From Paramecium pentaurelia (taxonomy: Eukaryota; Ciliophora; Oligohymenophorea; Peniculida; Parameciidae), in contig CAJJDO010000017.1 of the NCBI GenBank assembly GCA_905183005.1, forward strand, positions 126,516 through 190,515: DNA of 64,000 bases. The letters run 5' to 3'. How positions within the stretch are numbered: position 1 is the stretch's first letter; every line of letters starts with the position of its first letter. The translations under genes and the position numbers were made by a program. Positions 14,306 through 26,452 of the stretch are shown in pieces. A model generated the notes under the pieces. The model had not been told where the DNA came from, did not search any database, and saw nothing but the letters and a program-made list of their open reading frames with translations.

Positions 14306-15455
14306 ATGCCATCCAAATAATAAGATGAGACAATGGGATACACTTCAGAAAGGAATTTAGTCTCTTCAAATTAATTGGAATCAACTTAAAAGAAATTGAG
14401 TATAGAAGATTTTGTGATGCTCAATCAGTTAGGAAAAGTAAGGGATTATAGAATACGATAGATTTCTAGGGTGCATTTGGAAAAGTGTTCAAGGTGAAAA
14501 AGAAAGATAACTGTAAAATCTATGCACTAAAGGCTATGAATAAAAAATAAATATTTGATAGTAATTTAGAGTAAAATGCCGTTATCGAAAAAGAAGTGTT
14601 GAATAATAACAAGCATCCATTCATTGTTAATCTTAAATATTCATTTCAAAGTCAAACTAAACTTTATTTTGTGCTGGAATATATTGATGGTGGTGAATTT
14701 TATTAGATACTTTAAAGAACTTAAGGACTTCCTGAACCTGTAGTATAATTTGTTGCAGCAGAAGTCATATTAGCTTTAGAATATCTTAATATGAAATTAA
14801 ACATTATTTATAGAGATTTAAAACCAGAGAATTTACTACTCACTAAATCAGGACATGTTAAATTAACAGATTTTGGTTTAGCTACAAAAAGAAAAGAAAA
14901 TAATCAAAAATCTTATACTTTAGTTGGTACAACTGAATATTTGGCTCCAGAAATTATTAGAAAAGAAGGACATTCTTTTGAAGTAGATTTATGGACATTG
15001 GGAATTTTAATTTATGAAATGATTACTGGTAAAACTCCATTTGCTCATCCTGAAAGAAATCAAAATAAAATTCAATATCTCATATTAAAGAATAATCCTA
15101 TCTATCCACCAACAATGTCTCGTGATGCAAAAGATCTAATTAATAGTCTATTGTAAACTAATCCTTAATTGAGATTAGGAGCAAATGTATTTTTATATCT
15201 ATATTTTAATAGGGATATGATAGTATTAAGAATCATTCATATTTTAGTAAAATTAATTGGTAAGATCTTTATGAATAAAAAGTCAAATCTCCTCTAAAAA
15301 CTTTTGCTGAAGAAAATTCAAATAGATTACAAAATTTATAACCAATGTCAAATTAAATTAAAGAGACTCCTGGTAATAATCCTATGCCATAAATTAATGG
15401 TATAAGTTTCTCAGGAAATGAAATGGATAGAGGTAGCTCTGTAAAGAATCATTGA
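14306..15455 (+). CDS. AGC-type serine/threonine protein kinase
   Basis: Active-looking protein kinase of 363 residues with introns at 14438-14469 (32 nt) and 15187-15212 (26 nt). The glycine loop [12 protein letters not shown] is split by the first intron. The remaining motifs are all intact: the VAIK-type lysine in YALKAMNK, the catalytic loop [10 protein letters not shown], the DFG motif in LTDFGLATK and the APE motif in TTEYLAPEI. The end [20 protein letters not shown] is the AGC-family tail that follows the RLG motif. The overall pattern resembles S6K/AKT/PKA relatives. No clear hydrophobic motif is seen at the C-terminus, which is short and polar. Confidence 0.9.
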
Positions 15456-16281
15456 AAGACTATTGCAATAATAAGTATATAATTAATATATCCTTCTAAT
15501 ATATTATTATTAAAATAATTTTCTTAATTTTTTATTCATCTTCTAATATCTTATAATCAATTTATTAATTTTTCATCCATATTAAATTTCACTTTATTTG
15601 TTACCATTACCTAACCTTTTTTAAACTATCAATTTAATATATTTTATTTAAATTTAAATATTTTTCTTTGTAGAATTAAAAACATAATCTATATTTTCTT
15701 AATTCTAAATTATCTATATTCAGACTGATTTAAGCCTTTTAATATAATATTAAGTTTACTTTTCTATATTTAAATTAATTAAATAAATATTTAAATAAAT
15801 GTGATTGAAGATACACTAATAAGTAATAATTATAAGATAATAAGAATTTATGATAAATAAATATTTGTATTTATGTTGATATATCTAATCCTCTTTTATA
15901 TTATTAATAACAGCATTAGATTTATTTCATCATTTATTTAAATAATTCATCTAAAAGAATATGTATTTTATGATTAAAAAATTCAGCTATTAAGTAATGC
16001 TAAAAAGAAGGAGAGAAGATTTTCCTAATATCAATTAAATATATTAGTCATTCTTTAGATTAATTAAATTCTCACTTTTAATATATATTTGATTCCAAAT
16101 TTTTTGAAATAGAGATATTTTGTTTTTCTATTATCATCTATATTATAATTTTAAAGGATTATAGTTAAGACATAAGAAGGAATAGTGGATTGAATGATTA
16201 TCATTAAATTAATAATTATTAGTGAGTTTATGTATAAACAGGACTTTGAAAACAAATTTTTAAATTAAGATTTTTATTTTA
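15456..16281. other. long AT-rich intergenic region
   Basis: About 826 bp between two plus-strand genes, unusually long for this window. Several frames are open only because TGA is the sole stop; none has convincing protein character on either strand. The last part presumably carries the promoter of the ribosomal protein gene. Confidence 0.5.
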
Positions 16282-17128
16282 ATGGCTGAATAAGAGCAAT
16301 AATAAGCACCAGCAGTAGAATAAGAATAACCAGCACCAGTTGAAAAGAAGGGTTTCGGAAGAGGAGGAAGAGGATAAAGAGAAAGAAGAGAAGGAGGAGC
16401 CCCAAGATAAAATAGAGGTCCAAGAAGATTTGGAGGAGAATAAGAGTGGACACCATTAACTAAATTAGGTAGATTAGTAAAGGCAGGCAAAATTAAGAGT
16501 CTTGAAACAATCTTCCAATTCTCTATTCCCATCAAGGGTAATTCTAGATTATTTACAAAATTTAGAATATTAAATAGTTGATCATTTCCTTAAGACTTTG
16601 AAGGAAGAACCACTTGCACTAGGACCAGTTTAGAAACAAACTTGTGCAGGTTAAAGAACAAGATTTAAGGCATATGTTGTAGTTGGAGATAATCACTAAC
16701 ATATTGGTTTGGGATGGAAATCAGCTAAAGAAGTTTAAGGAGCTATTAAAGGAGCAGTCATTAATGCCAAACTCAATTTGATTCCAGTTAGAAAAGGATA
16801 TTGGGGAAATAAGATTGCATAACCACACACAGTTCCATGCAAAGTTACAGGAAAGGAAGGATCAGTCAGAGTTAGATTAGTTCCAGCTCCTAGAGGTACT
16901 GGTATTGTTGCTGCCATTACATCAAAGAAAGTGTTATAAATGGCAGGAATTTAAGATTGTTACACTTAATCAAAGGGAAGTACAAGAACTAGATCAAACT
17001 TTTTAAAGGCAACCTTCCATGCCCTTAAAGAAACATATAATTTCCTTACACCAGATCTTTGGGGACACACAAAATTAGAATCAACTCCATTTTAAGAACA
17101 CAGTGAATATTTAGCTACCTTAAAGTGA
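16282..17128 (+). CDS. RPS2: 40S ribosomal protein S2 (uS5)
   Basis: Small-subunit ribosomal protein of 272 residues with one 28-nt intron at 16538-16565. After a Gln/Pro/Arg-rich start and the RGG-type stretch FGRGGRGQRERREG, the conserved eukaryotic uS5 body follows. Landmarks are [17 protein letters not shown], the S5 domain segment [20 protein letters not shown], and the C-terminal domain with [12 protein letters not shown]. Length and order match eukaryotic S2. Codon use is cleaner and less AT-extreme than in neighbours, as expected of a highly expressed gene. Confidence 0.97.
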
Positions 17129-17166
17129 GATCAATTTATAATAAGTATATTAAAAATATAAAATAA

Positions 17167-18432
17167 ATGTTCAACAAATTATTGATTGTTTTGTTGACTA
17201 CTTAATTCTATACTGTTACAGCAGAGAAATAATTAACTATAGCATTTGGCTCATGCTTTAAATTTTATAGAACTCATGATACAGATGTTTTTCAAAGAAT
17301 TAAGTCATTTAATCCTAAATATTTTTTATGGTTAGGAGATGCAGCTTATATTGATTATATGCCAATTTTAGGTATATGGAGAGCTGAATAGAATGAGACC
17401 AGAGTTAAAGAGAAATTTGACATCACCAACGATGATAAATATTATGCTCAATTTAAGAAGAGTGTAATAATTAAAGGAGTCTATGATGATCATGATAGTA
17501 ATGAAAATGATGGAGGTAAATTTAATCCTCTGAAAGAAAGTGCTAAATAATTGTATCTAGATTTTATTGGTGAACCCAAAGATTCTCCACTTAGATAATA
17601 AGATGGGATTTATTAATCATTTTATGCAGATCAATATAATAAAATTCTTATTGTTATGACTGACACAAGATATAATTCAGATAAATATACAGGGGATTCC
17701 TTAGGTGAAAATTAATGGAAATGGTTAGAACAATAATTTTAAACCGAAAGTTAATTGATCATTATGACATCTGGAGTTTAAGTTATGCATGATGATAGAG
17801 ATGGACCTGAAACTTGGTTTGGATGGTCTAAAAAGAGATTATTTGCTTTAATAAAAAAATACAATAAACCTATTATTTTCTTGTCTGGTGATGTACATTA
17901 TTCAGAAATTATGAAATATCCATGTCCACATAGATTAGGATAAAATCTATATGAATTTACTTCAAGTGGAATGACATTTGCTAATTATGATCACATTCCC
18001 TTTGTTGGACTTATTTTTTAATTTTTATTTCCAACCACTTTTAGTAATTATTAAGATCATTATTACAAATCTAATTTTGGAATCTTAAAAATAATAACTA
18101 ATGATCAACATTCACCTATAAGAATTGAATTTGAAACTCATTCTAGTGAAGATTCAAGTATTGTTTTATAGAAGACTATCTAAATTGAAGAGCTACAAAA
18201 ATAATATTATGATGAATCTTAATCCTGTATATTAGATGTATCTATAAAAGAGAGAAAATGGTAGAATTATTTATTGAGAATTAATGAAAACATTATAATA
18301 GTGACAGGCTCACTATTTGTAGCATTGTTATTCATTATATTTTTGATTTATAATTTTATATCATATATTTCCAAATTTATAGAATTATATAAACAGATAT
18401 AGAAGAATAAATAAAAAATTAAATAAGAGTGA
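17167..18432 (+). CDS. PhoD-type metallophosphatase, membrane anchored
   Basis: Predicted secreted or surface phosphatase of 421 residues, unspliced. It begins with a signal peptide (MFNKLLIVLLTTQFYTV). The PhoD-like phosphatase fold shows FGSCFKF, then FLWLGDAAYID (metal-binding Asp), YDDHDSNENDGG (the DDH signature) and the late histidine motif FLSGDVHYSEI. A hydrophobic segment near residue 385 (IIIVTGSLFVALLFIIFLIY) looks like a single transmembrane anchor, so the enzyme domain would face the lumen or outside. The family includes alkaline phosphatase D and phosphodiesterases; the substrate is unknown. Confidence 0.9.
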
Positions 18433-18746
18433 TGTATATATATATATAAATAGTAAGAGTTTACATATTAAATATATATTATTAAAAATAGTCCATCTAA
18501 AAATTTAGAGAACAATATTCATAGAGATACTTTGTAATCATTATTAAAACTTTTTATTAATTTTTACTCTCTCTTATTTTTAAATATATAGCTCTTATAA
18601 TTAAACCTTTATAGATTGATACATATAATTTTATGATTCTAAATTTATTCACTGAATTAAGAAATATAAATTTTGTTTAAAAACAATATATAATTTTCTC
18701 ACCTTTTTTTATTTTAGAATATAAAATTTAATTAATATTGCATACT
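18433..18746. other. convergent intergenic region
   Basis: About 314 bp between the 3' ends of the phosphatase and CFAP97-domain genes. It contains a short TATATATATA run near 18439 and otherwise plain AT-rich sequence. I see no gene or stem-loop terminator. Confidence 0.5.
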
Positions 18747-19472
18747 TCATTTAATTCTTGGAAATTACAATTTTTATTATTAAGTATCAGGCTCAATTCT
18801 CAATTTCGATAAAGCTGAATTCTTATATGTTGGAGCAGTGGTTCTGCTTTGATTCATTTTAGAGTATTTTGGATTTGTAGTTGTTTTAGTTAACCTTTCA
18901 ACGATTTTACCCATTTTTTGCTAATTTTATTATGAATATTTAGAAATTCTATTTTTTAGTTCCAAAGTTCTATAATATAATGAGATATATACTTCTTATA
19001 ATCCTTTAGTATAGTATCCTTATTTCTAAAAGATGATGGAGTTCTTTATAACCGCTACATTAATTTTTCATTTTCTCCAACAATTTTTTTAGCTTCTTGT
19101 TTTCTATAGGATAAATTAAGAGATTTAATAGAGTTGGCTGAACTTTGACGAGTGACAGATTTTTTTGGCATTGAAGAAAATGTTTTTTAATTTCCTATAT
19201 CCACAATACGATTAAGAATCTTAGCATTCTCTTTAAAGAGACGTTATTCCTTCTATAAATCTACTTAGAGTTTTGTATAAAATTTATTTGCCCTTATTTA
19301 CTAATATTTATCATTGTCTAATAAAATATGCTAAAGTTTGAGAATATTATACTTTTTTTGAAATATGTGGATCTGATTTTGTATTTAAAAGTTTGAATTT
19401 ATGCTATTGGAACTATTCAGCATAACATACTTTTTTTATAATATCCTATTCTACATATTTAGGACCTCTCAT
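18747..19472 (-). CDS. CFAP97 (KIAA1430/Hemingway) domain protein
   Basis: Protein of 226 residues with introns at 19331-19352 (22 nt) and 18970-18992 (23 nt). The pattern matches the CFAP97 domain. DNDKYQQIRANKFYTKLQVDL is followed by a long helix, then SLNLSYRKQEAKKIVGENEK and LMQRLQRTPSSF. Family members are linked to cilia and flagella, including sperm tails in animals. The C-terminus is basic and Thr/Ser-rich. It faces the uL13 gene divergently with a 285-bp gap. The domain call rests on pattern likeness, without a profile search. Confidence 0.7.
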
Positions 19473-19757
19473 AATTTTTATGATTTTATAATATAAATAA
19501 ATACTTATTTGGATGTTATAAATTATATATATATGGAAATGAAAAATGATCAAATACTTTATAAAACTAATTGATTTCAGAATAGTGGATAGTATATTTT
19601 GAATGAAATTTGAAAATATTGATAAAAATGTTTGAATTATTATGATTATATAATAATAAATTATAGAAATAGAATTTAGTATCTGTGTTCTAGTTAATTT
19701 TGTTATTGCTAAGTATTTTGTGATGAGAATATCATTTTGAAAATTTATTTAAATTAA

Positions 19758-20406
19758 ATGTTTGAGAAAGAAGTAGTGATTGATGGAAAAGGCCATTTAT
19801 AAGGTAGATTAGCTTCATACATCGCAAAAGAATTATAAAGAGGATAAAGAATAGTTGTGGTAAGAACAGAATTGATTTAATAATCAGGTAAAACAATTCA
19901 ATGATTTTAGGCTCTCTATTTAGAAACAGAGTTATTTTTGAAGAATATTTGAATAAAAGAATGGCATTCAATCCAAGAAGAGGATATAAACATTATAGAA
20001 CACCATCAAGATGTTTCTGGAAAGTTGTAAGAGGAATGCTTCAATACAAATCAAAAAGAGGAGCAGCTGCTTTAGAAAGATTAAAAGTCTTTGAAGGAGT
20101 TCCTCCTCCTTATGATACAAGAAAGAGATAAGTAGTTCCAGATGCTCTTAAATTGATTAGACTTAAGAATCATAGACCTTATTGCACTTTAGGTGATTTG
20201 TGTGCTTCAGTTGGATGGAATTAATAATCAATTGTAAATAGACTTGAAGAAAAAAGAAAGCAAAGGTAGAATTTATATATATAATAAATGTTAGAGGTGC
20301 AACATATTATAAGAGAAAAATTGCAAGAGAAAATCTTAGAAGAAAGGCAATTGGTGCTAAAGAACTTACTGGAATAAATGCAGAATTAGAGAAATTGGGT
20401 TATTGA
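19758..20406 (+). CDS. RPL13A: 60S ribosomal protein L13a (uL13)
   Basis: Large-subunit ribosomal protein of 198 residues, with introns at 19888-19910 (23 nt) and 20266-20294 (29 nt). Family landmarks appear in order. They are [20 protein letters not shown], then [20 protein letters not shown], the [17 protein letters not shown] block, and [11 protein letters not shown]. Length equals the eukaryotic norm of about 200 residues. Neither intron can be read through: the first contains an in-frame TGA and the second changes the frame. Confidence 0.97.
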
Positions 20407-20455
20407 GAAAATATAATAAGATAATGTACAATTAGAAAATTAAGTAATATTATCA

Positions 20456-21265
20456 TCATTGTGATCTTTTTAATTTCAAAGAGAGTTTTTTAGTTTATTT
20501 TTATAAGGTTGATTATTTTTCAAGATGATCAATCATATAAACAGATAACAATGGTTTAAAATCCATTGTTGTATGCAAGGATTATAAACTTATTGCTTTT
20601 TAATTTAATAATCGATTTAATTTTGTATTTTAATTCTTTATTTATTAAAGATAACTGCTGTTTTTGCAAGAATCAGCTTTTACTTTTTATTAAATAATTA
20701 AAGTTTGAATTTTTTCACCAAAACTTATTTTTCTATTTTTTATATCCAAATTACAACTTTTATTTCTTTTACGATTAGGTGGACTTTAAGGATATGGATG
20801 TTGATGTATAGAATAATGACTAATCATCATTTTTGGAGGACAACTGCTTCTAATTTTAAATTCTTAAACAGCAACCTTTGATATAAAAATGATAGATTGA
20901 ATAGCAATAATTAATTTTCTCCATTTTTTTACATAAAATTAATGTCTTTGATAAGATGTTCCATGATAGGGAATAATTTAAAACATATAATAATATCTTT
21001 TATTTAAAGTTCCCTCATAAGAAGACTCTGAACTTCTGCATCTTTTATTGCTAATTACATATAATATTCAATAGTACTTATAATTTTCTTATCTTTTTTT
21101 ACTAAAAGATTTTAATTTAATGAGAGTCTGTTTATACTCTACTATTTCTGGTAATTTTGGGTGTTATCTATGACTTTGTTATTTTGGAGATAGAGAATTT
21201 ATTAACTATTTTGGAGTTCTAGTTTTTATGATAAAGCTGTTTTTAGATCTTTATTACTTTTCCAT
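20456..21265 (-). CDS. tandem paralogue C, unknown family (260 aa)
   Basis: Third member of a head-to-tail trio (20456-23084). It has 260 residues and one 27-nt intron at 21051-21077. Shared marks with paralogue B are SSESSYEG, then IPYHGTSYQRHQ followed by a Trp-containing basic helix, and SPPNRKRNKS followed by ISFGEKIQTL. Paralogue A shares the PYH block and the Arg/Lys-rich FGxY-type block. The protein is basic and Gln/Ser/Lys-rich, with no membrane segment. I do not recognise a domain. The start was chosen because the frame upstream is closed and MEKQQRSKNSFI begins the first good stretch. Confidence 0.65.
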
Positions 21266-21391
21266 ATTAATCAATTAATATAACTATTATTAAAAAATAA
21301 TTTATTAGAGTTCTAATTAGATATTTATTCAAATAAACTTTATTGTTTAAGGATTTAATTAGGAAAATTGTGAGTAATATTTTCATTATAT

Positions 21392-22257
21392 TCAATATAA
21401 TCTGAGAGTTCTTATTCTTCTTATCATAGTAGAAGAAACTCTCTTTATTCTAATATTTTCCTCTTTGTAAGGTGCTATTTACATAAGAATAGGTAATTAA
21501 TTAGTATCTTTATTGCTTGTACATCTATTTCTTGAAAGATCAAGAGTTTGATCACATATCTTTGATGTCATAAGTCTTTTTATTCTTGAATCGTTAAAAC
21601 GAAATTCTTTTGTGATTACTGATTTTGAACACAATTCTTTTTTTTACTTTTCACTCTCATACATAGCTTTTACATAATCACCAAAACCATTTGGTTAATT
21701 CTTTCCTTCCCCTTGAGTTCTACTTCGAAATTTTCTTTTAGGTGGACTTGTAGGATAATTGAGACTTTTAAGACTACTCCTTCGAGGAGGAATATGAGGA
21801 CATGAAGCAGTCTTAGAAATTAATTATTCTCTATAAAGTTTGCTGTAAAAAAGTATAATCTACACTCCTAAAATTAAACATTTCCACATCCTTCTACATT
21901 AATTGAATCTCTATTGAGTAGGACGATGATAAGGTAATAATAAAAAAAACTAAGAAACTTTTTTACCATTTTTACCTTCAATCGAGCTTTCTGAACTTTT
22001 ACCTCTAGGATAATATTTAAGTCTATATATATAATAATTTTTTATTACTTTTTATGATCTTGTTTTAGTTCATTCCACTAAGATAACTATTTTAAATTCT
22101 CATTTATTTGATATCTTGGTTATTTTTATTTATATAATCTCACTCTTGTAACTTGACTAGATTTCAAACTTTAACTTATGAAAGATCTTTCAAATTTTCT
22201 AATAAAACTATTTTCTAAGTCATTTCTATAGATCTTTGGTAATTTTTTGGGATTCAT
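21392..22257 (-). CDS. tandem paralogue B, unknown family (279 aa)
   Basis: Middle member of the trio, 279 residues, with one 26-nt intron at 22023-22048. It begins MNPKKLPKIYRND. Blocks shared with its neighbours are SSESSIEG, LLLPYHRPTQQRFNQ with a following Trp helix, SPPKRKFRSR and NGFGDYVKAMYE. The C-terminal part is rich in Arg, Ser and Thr and ends in RTLRLY. Its stop lies 127 bp before the start of paralogue C. Its start lies 31 bp past the stop of paralogue A, so the cluster is compact. Confidence 0.65.
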
Positions 22258-22287
22258 AAATAATTAATATTATATATAATAAAGTGA

Positions 22288-23084
22288 TCATTTGCCAAGA
22301 TTTGAAAATACTCTTTGCAATCTTTTATCTAATTTTATAAGAGGAGGAAGAGTTAAATTACACTTTAGTCTGTTATTCACTTTTTTAGGAGATAGTTTTA
22401 GATTATCAGCAGAAATGCTATTATTCCTTTTTGCTAATATTCTGTTGATTCTAACTTAACTAGATTGATATTTTAAATAAATAGGGGATTTCTTGAAATT
22501 AGGTATTTCTTTTCTTTTTTATTTTTCTTTTAATTCATCTTAAGCTTCAATATATTCACCAAATGTTCCTAATTTTAATAAACAATCTTTTTTTCTTTTT
22601 CTTGGATTTCTAGGTAAAGTATCAGGTGTTGGTAAAGCATATAGTTTTTTTCTGGGAATATAAAATTTATATATATCATATCTCGCTCTTTCATATCTAA
22701 ATAATGAGATTATGACATTTATATATTTCTTCCATAATTTTCTTATAGCTTATTTTCTATGCTATTTACAATGATGATAAGGTAAATATAGAAAAATCTA
22801 TTAATCCTTAAGATTTAAGAACCCTTCTACATTACTTTAGGAACTCAGAGACCTTTTATGATATTTAAGTCTATTTTAGATTAAATAGTTTACAATTGAT
22901 AATCTGAAATTCTCTCATTAATTTCATTAAGTTCTTTCAACTTAGATAATTAGTCCAGTTCATTATGTTTCTGAAAATTATTATCTTGTTATTGTTTGAA
23001 ATTCAATAAATTATTAAGAGATCTTTGATGAAATGCAAGCTGTGTATATTTCTATTAAATATTTTTTAATCCTTTAGCTTTCAT
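22288..23084 (-). CDS. tandem paralogue A, unknown family (256 aa)
   Basis: First member of the trio, 256 residues, with one 26-nt intron at 22827-22852 that begins GTCTCT rather than the usual GTA. The N-terminus is a coiled-coil-like stretch (FQKHNELDQLSKLKELNEI). Then come the family blocks YLPYHHCKQHRKQ, a Trp-containing helix, LPTPDTLPRNPRKRKKD and LGTFGEYIEAQDEL. It is the most diverged of the three and lacks the SSESS block. No known domain is apparent. The basic tail suggests nucleic-acid or cytoskeletal binding, which is only a guess. Confidence 0.65.
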
Positions 23085-23705
23085 TTGTTAACTAGTTTAA
23101 GTAGTTTAATTAGATTATTGCTATTAAATTTACAAAGATGCAAATAAATGGAATTATCAGACTTAAAATTGAGTTTAATTTAAATAATAATTTTATATGA
23201 GAATTAATTAATTGAGTTTAATATGAAGATTTCAAAATCAATAGAGAAGATTTTTTTATTTTACATGATTATTTATATCATCTCTTCTCTATAAAATCAT
23301 ACCCTTTCATAAAAGTTTAAATTCTACTACCCAATATAAACTTTAATATTAATAACATTCTTATTTTTTATCATCAATATTCTTTATACTGAATTGCAAA
23401 TTAAATAAACTATTATAAATGTTATCATCTAAATTTTAAATCGATTTTATTATTTTTAAAATCATTATTGCAAAATTAATTAATCTTTGTGAATGTAACC
23501 TTCCATTAAATTTTTTGTATATTTTTTTTTGATTATTTGACAAAAAATAAATAGTGAATAAATCAATATTTCATAATTTATTCTTTGTTTAGAAGTAAAC
23601 ACATCTTAATTTTAATGGTATTATTAACATATTTAATATATTCTTTAAAAGATGATAAAATATTTAGTCATTATGTATTGTCTATTTTTTATAATTAAAT
23701 TAAAT
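23085..23705. other. divergent intergenic region
   Basis: About 620 bp between the starts of paralogue A and the DNAAF1-like gene. It is AT-rich and should hold both promoters. An in-frame ATG at 23652 would add 18 mostly hydrophobic residues to the DNAAF1-like protein; I judge it non-coding. Nothing else is seen. Confidence 0.5.
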
Positions 23706-25227
23706 ATGAATAAAACACTAGAAAGAAATGAAAATGGAACTGTAATGATGAATTTAAGAAATCTAAAGATTATTTGTGATAGAAAAGATCTTTATTAGAT
23801 TCCAGAGAATAATGAGACTCTTTATTTGCACTATTTAGGTATATCTGAATTATATTGATTAAGGATTTGATAAAATTGAAAATCTGGAACCTTATAAAAA
23901 TTTAATAGCATTATGGTTGAATAACAATGCAATAGGTAAAATTGAGAATTTAGATGAACTCACTTAACTTGTAAGTCTATATTTAAATCATAACCTAATT
24001 CAAAAGATTGAAAATCTTTCATTTCTGTCTAATTTATGTATATTAAACTTGAGTCATAATTCAATTAAGAAAATTGAAAACTTGTAAGCATTAAATAAAC
24101 TCTAAAATTTGAATATTTCAAATAATCATTTAACAGGTTATGAATCATTAGAAGGTTTATTAGAATGTTTATCAATTACTAATTTAGATTTATCTAATAA
24201 TTTTATATCTTATTAATAGTCTATTGTAGAATTGTTTGGAAAAACAAATCTAGCTTGTTTATATTTAAAAGCTAATTCTTTTGGTATAATATTAAATAAT
24301 AAATTTTAGCAAGAGAATGTTCAGATTATAGAAAGACAATGATAGTTACAATTAAAAATTTGAAATATCTTGATGATAAACCAGTTACTGAAGGAGAAAG
24401 AAAAATTAGTGAAGCCTGGTAAATTGGAGGTAAAGCAGCAGAATAATAAGAAAGACTTGCTCAAATCGAAAAAAGAAAAGAAATTAATTATCAAAACTAT
24501 CTATAAACTTTAGAAAGACAATAGAGAGGAGAAATGAGAAGCAATTTATTGATTTAAAAAGAGAACGTATTAAGAGAAATTGACTTATTATAAATGTTAT
24601 TAATTGATGGTGATGATGTTTAAAATTAAATTGAATAAAAAGAAAAGGAATTATAAAATATTGAAATAGAATTAGAGAAATATAAAATAGATTAATTGTC
24701 ACCTTATAAATGTATGCTTACAACAAAGGACGAATTTGGAAATATCATAATTTTAAATAAATCAGAAGATGTAATAATTATGTTTTATAGAAAAGGAATT
24801 AAAATAAATTAAGCAAAAGTATTTTAATGAAGACATCCAATAACTAAATGAGACTGATTTACCAGATTTAGAAAATTAAAATTAAAGTGAGTCTATTAAT
24901 GAAAATTTGGAAGATAACAATAATATTAATTTAGATTAATAAAATAATAAAAATGAATTTTAAGAAGATAAAAAGATAAAGATTTTAAGGGAATTTAAAG
25001 ATAAGAAAAATGGATGGACTACAGATAATGAATAATTACTTTAAAATTTGTTGATCTTTCATTCATTTGACTATTAAATTGTTAGCAAGGAGGTTAAACA
25101 AAAAATGGAGGAATAAAATTCTTAATTATAATACTTAGATCCAGAAGATATTAAATTAATATGGACATATATTGAACTTACAAAATAAAAAAATCAAAAA
25201 CCATAAAATCTAGATGGAATTGATTGA
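23706..25227 (+). CDS. DNAAF1: dynein axonemal assembly factor 1-like LRR protein
   Basis: Cytoplasmic factor needed to preassemble ciliary dynein arms in other eukaryotes (LRRC50/ODA7). The protein has 481 residues, with introns at 23839-23863, 24284-24309 and 24771-24795. The N-terminus [20 protein letters not shown] matches the family entry motif. It is followed by SDS22-type leucine-rich repeats ([48 protein letters not shown]). An LRR cap [16 protein letters not shown] follows, then a coiled-coil and acidic C-terminus. Two of the three introns end in AAG rather than TAG, and both contain or precede TGA if left in. The call is strong. Confidence 0.88.
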
Positions 25228-25337
25228 TGAGATTTATTTTTATTATATTATTCAATGTTGTTAATATTAATTAATAATCTCATTTTTCAAATTATATTTA
25301 TTAACATTATTATAAAGATATTATGTATTATAAATTT

Positions 25338-25739
25338 TCATTTAGGTGTTCTTAAATGGCCACCTAATTCTTAATTTGTTAGAAATGCCATTTAATGACA
25401 CTAACATAAATAATGTTTTCCTTTTTGTGTTTTAATCAAGTAGTTTTATTTTTAAGTTTTTTCAACAGAAAGGATGACTTAATCATTAAGATCAGATTAT
25501 TCATTTTATTTACATTTTTCCTTCTATTCTAATAATTATTCATAATAATAAAATATTTTTTAAGTTTATTCACGAAGTTCACTTTATGATAACTGTTTTA
25601 ACTACTTAGTTTTTTTTATTCTTTTTAATTCCTTCTTGTACATACGTTTTAGATCTCTAACTGCTCCTAGTAACCCTTCTTGTGGAGTAATTTCATCATT
25701 TTGATAATTAGAGAAGACTTCTTCCTATTCGTATATCAT
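25338..25739 (-). CDS. small coiled-coil protein with zinc-finger-like C-terminus
   Basis: ORF of 133 residues from MIYEQEEVFSNYQ. The middle is a strongly helical Lys/Glu/Gln segment (KRMYKKELKRIKKTKQLKQL). The last 25 residues contain CQCHQMAFLTNQELGGHLR, which resembles a C2H2 finger with the QALGGH-like core known from plant fingers. Only one CxC pair and one clear His are present, so metal binding is uncertain. The reading frame is open upstream of the ATG and an additional spliced 5' exon is possible. Confidence 0.5.
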
Positions 25740-26074
25740 TTAGATAATTAAATGGGATTATTAAAATTAATCAATCTTTTATAATTTCTTTGTAATTTTA
25801 TTGAATAATTAGAAAATTTTTCTTAATTATTTTAGGCTGATTTAAATCAACAAAAAGTTGGATCAACCAGCTCATCCCCATTGTAATGGCCTAATCATAT
25901 TATAGAAAATATAAAAATCAGCAAATTTTTTGAACCAAGTCATTTTTTTTCTTTTGAAAAAATTTAAAGAAAATTTGTAATTTCTTCACAAGTTTCTATC
26001 ATTCTTTTTTATTGAACAAAATAGAAACATAAAAAAAGGTTTTTAAATTCATATTTTCATAAACAATTTATAAT
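25740..26074. other. unassigned region between two small minus-strand genes
   Basis: On the minus strand, short stretches look coding (for example MTWFKKFADFYIFYNMIRPL), but they are broken by TGA and I found no intron set that joins them to either neighbour. They may be exons of the zinc-finger-like gene that I could not assemble. Confidence 0.3.
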
Positions 26075-26452
26075 TCATAATATACGCTTCTTTTTCTCTC
26101 TCTTGTTCGAAGCTAAAAAATCTTTATCAAATGAATGAGTTTCTTCATCTAAAGTTTAAATGCCTTATTAACAAAGAGGCGGTTTTTAAGTTTTAAATTT
26201 TTTTTCTACAATAAATAACAAATGATTACATTCACCTATTCCTTTTCCCTTTAATTTATCAGTAGATTTATTTTTGCAGTTTTTATTAACTTCATCTTTA
26301 GAGGCAACTAGAAATTCTTCTTGTAAGAGATCTAAATCATTATCCAAATGTTATAACAACAACACTAGCTTGTAGATTTGTTAGATCTCTTTTTTTGTAT
26401 TCTTTTGAACAATATTATTTTTATATTGTTTTTACGATATATTTCTTATCAT
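26075..26452 (-). CDS. hypothetical protein (125 aa)
   Basis: Unspliced ORF of 125 residues beginning MIRNISQKQYKNN. A leucine-rich helix (IYKLVLLLQHLDNDLDLL) is followed by a Lys-rich polar part containing three cysteines, and it ends KREKKKRILY. No family is recognised. The composition is protein-like, but the gene is short and lies among ambiguous sequence, so the model may be incomplete. Confidence 0.4.

Noticed and set aside
16260..16917. Minus-strand open frames (Leu/Pro-rich peptides) inside 16260-16917
   Set aside because: They lie antisense to the clearly conserved uS5 gene and have no independent support.
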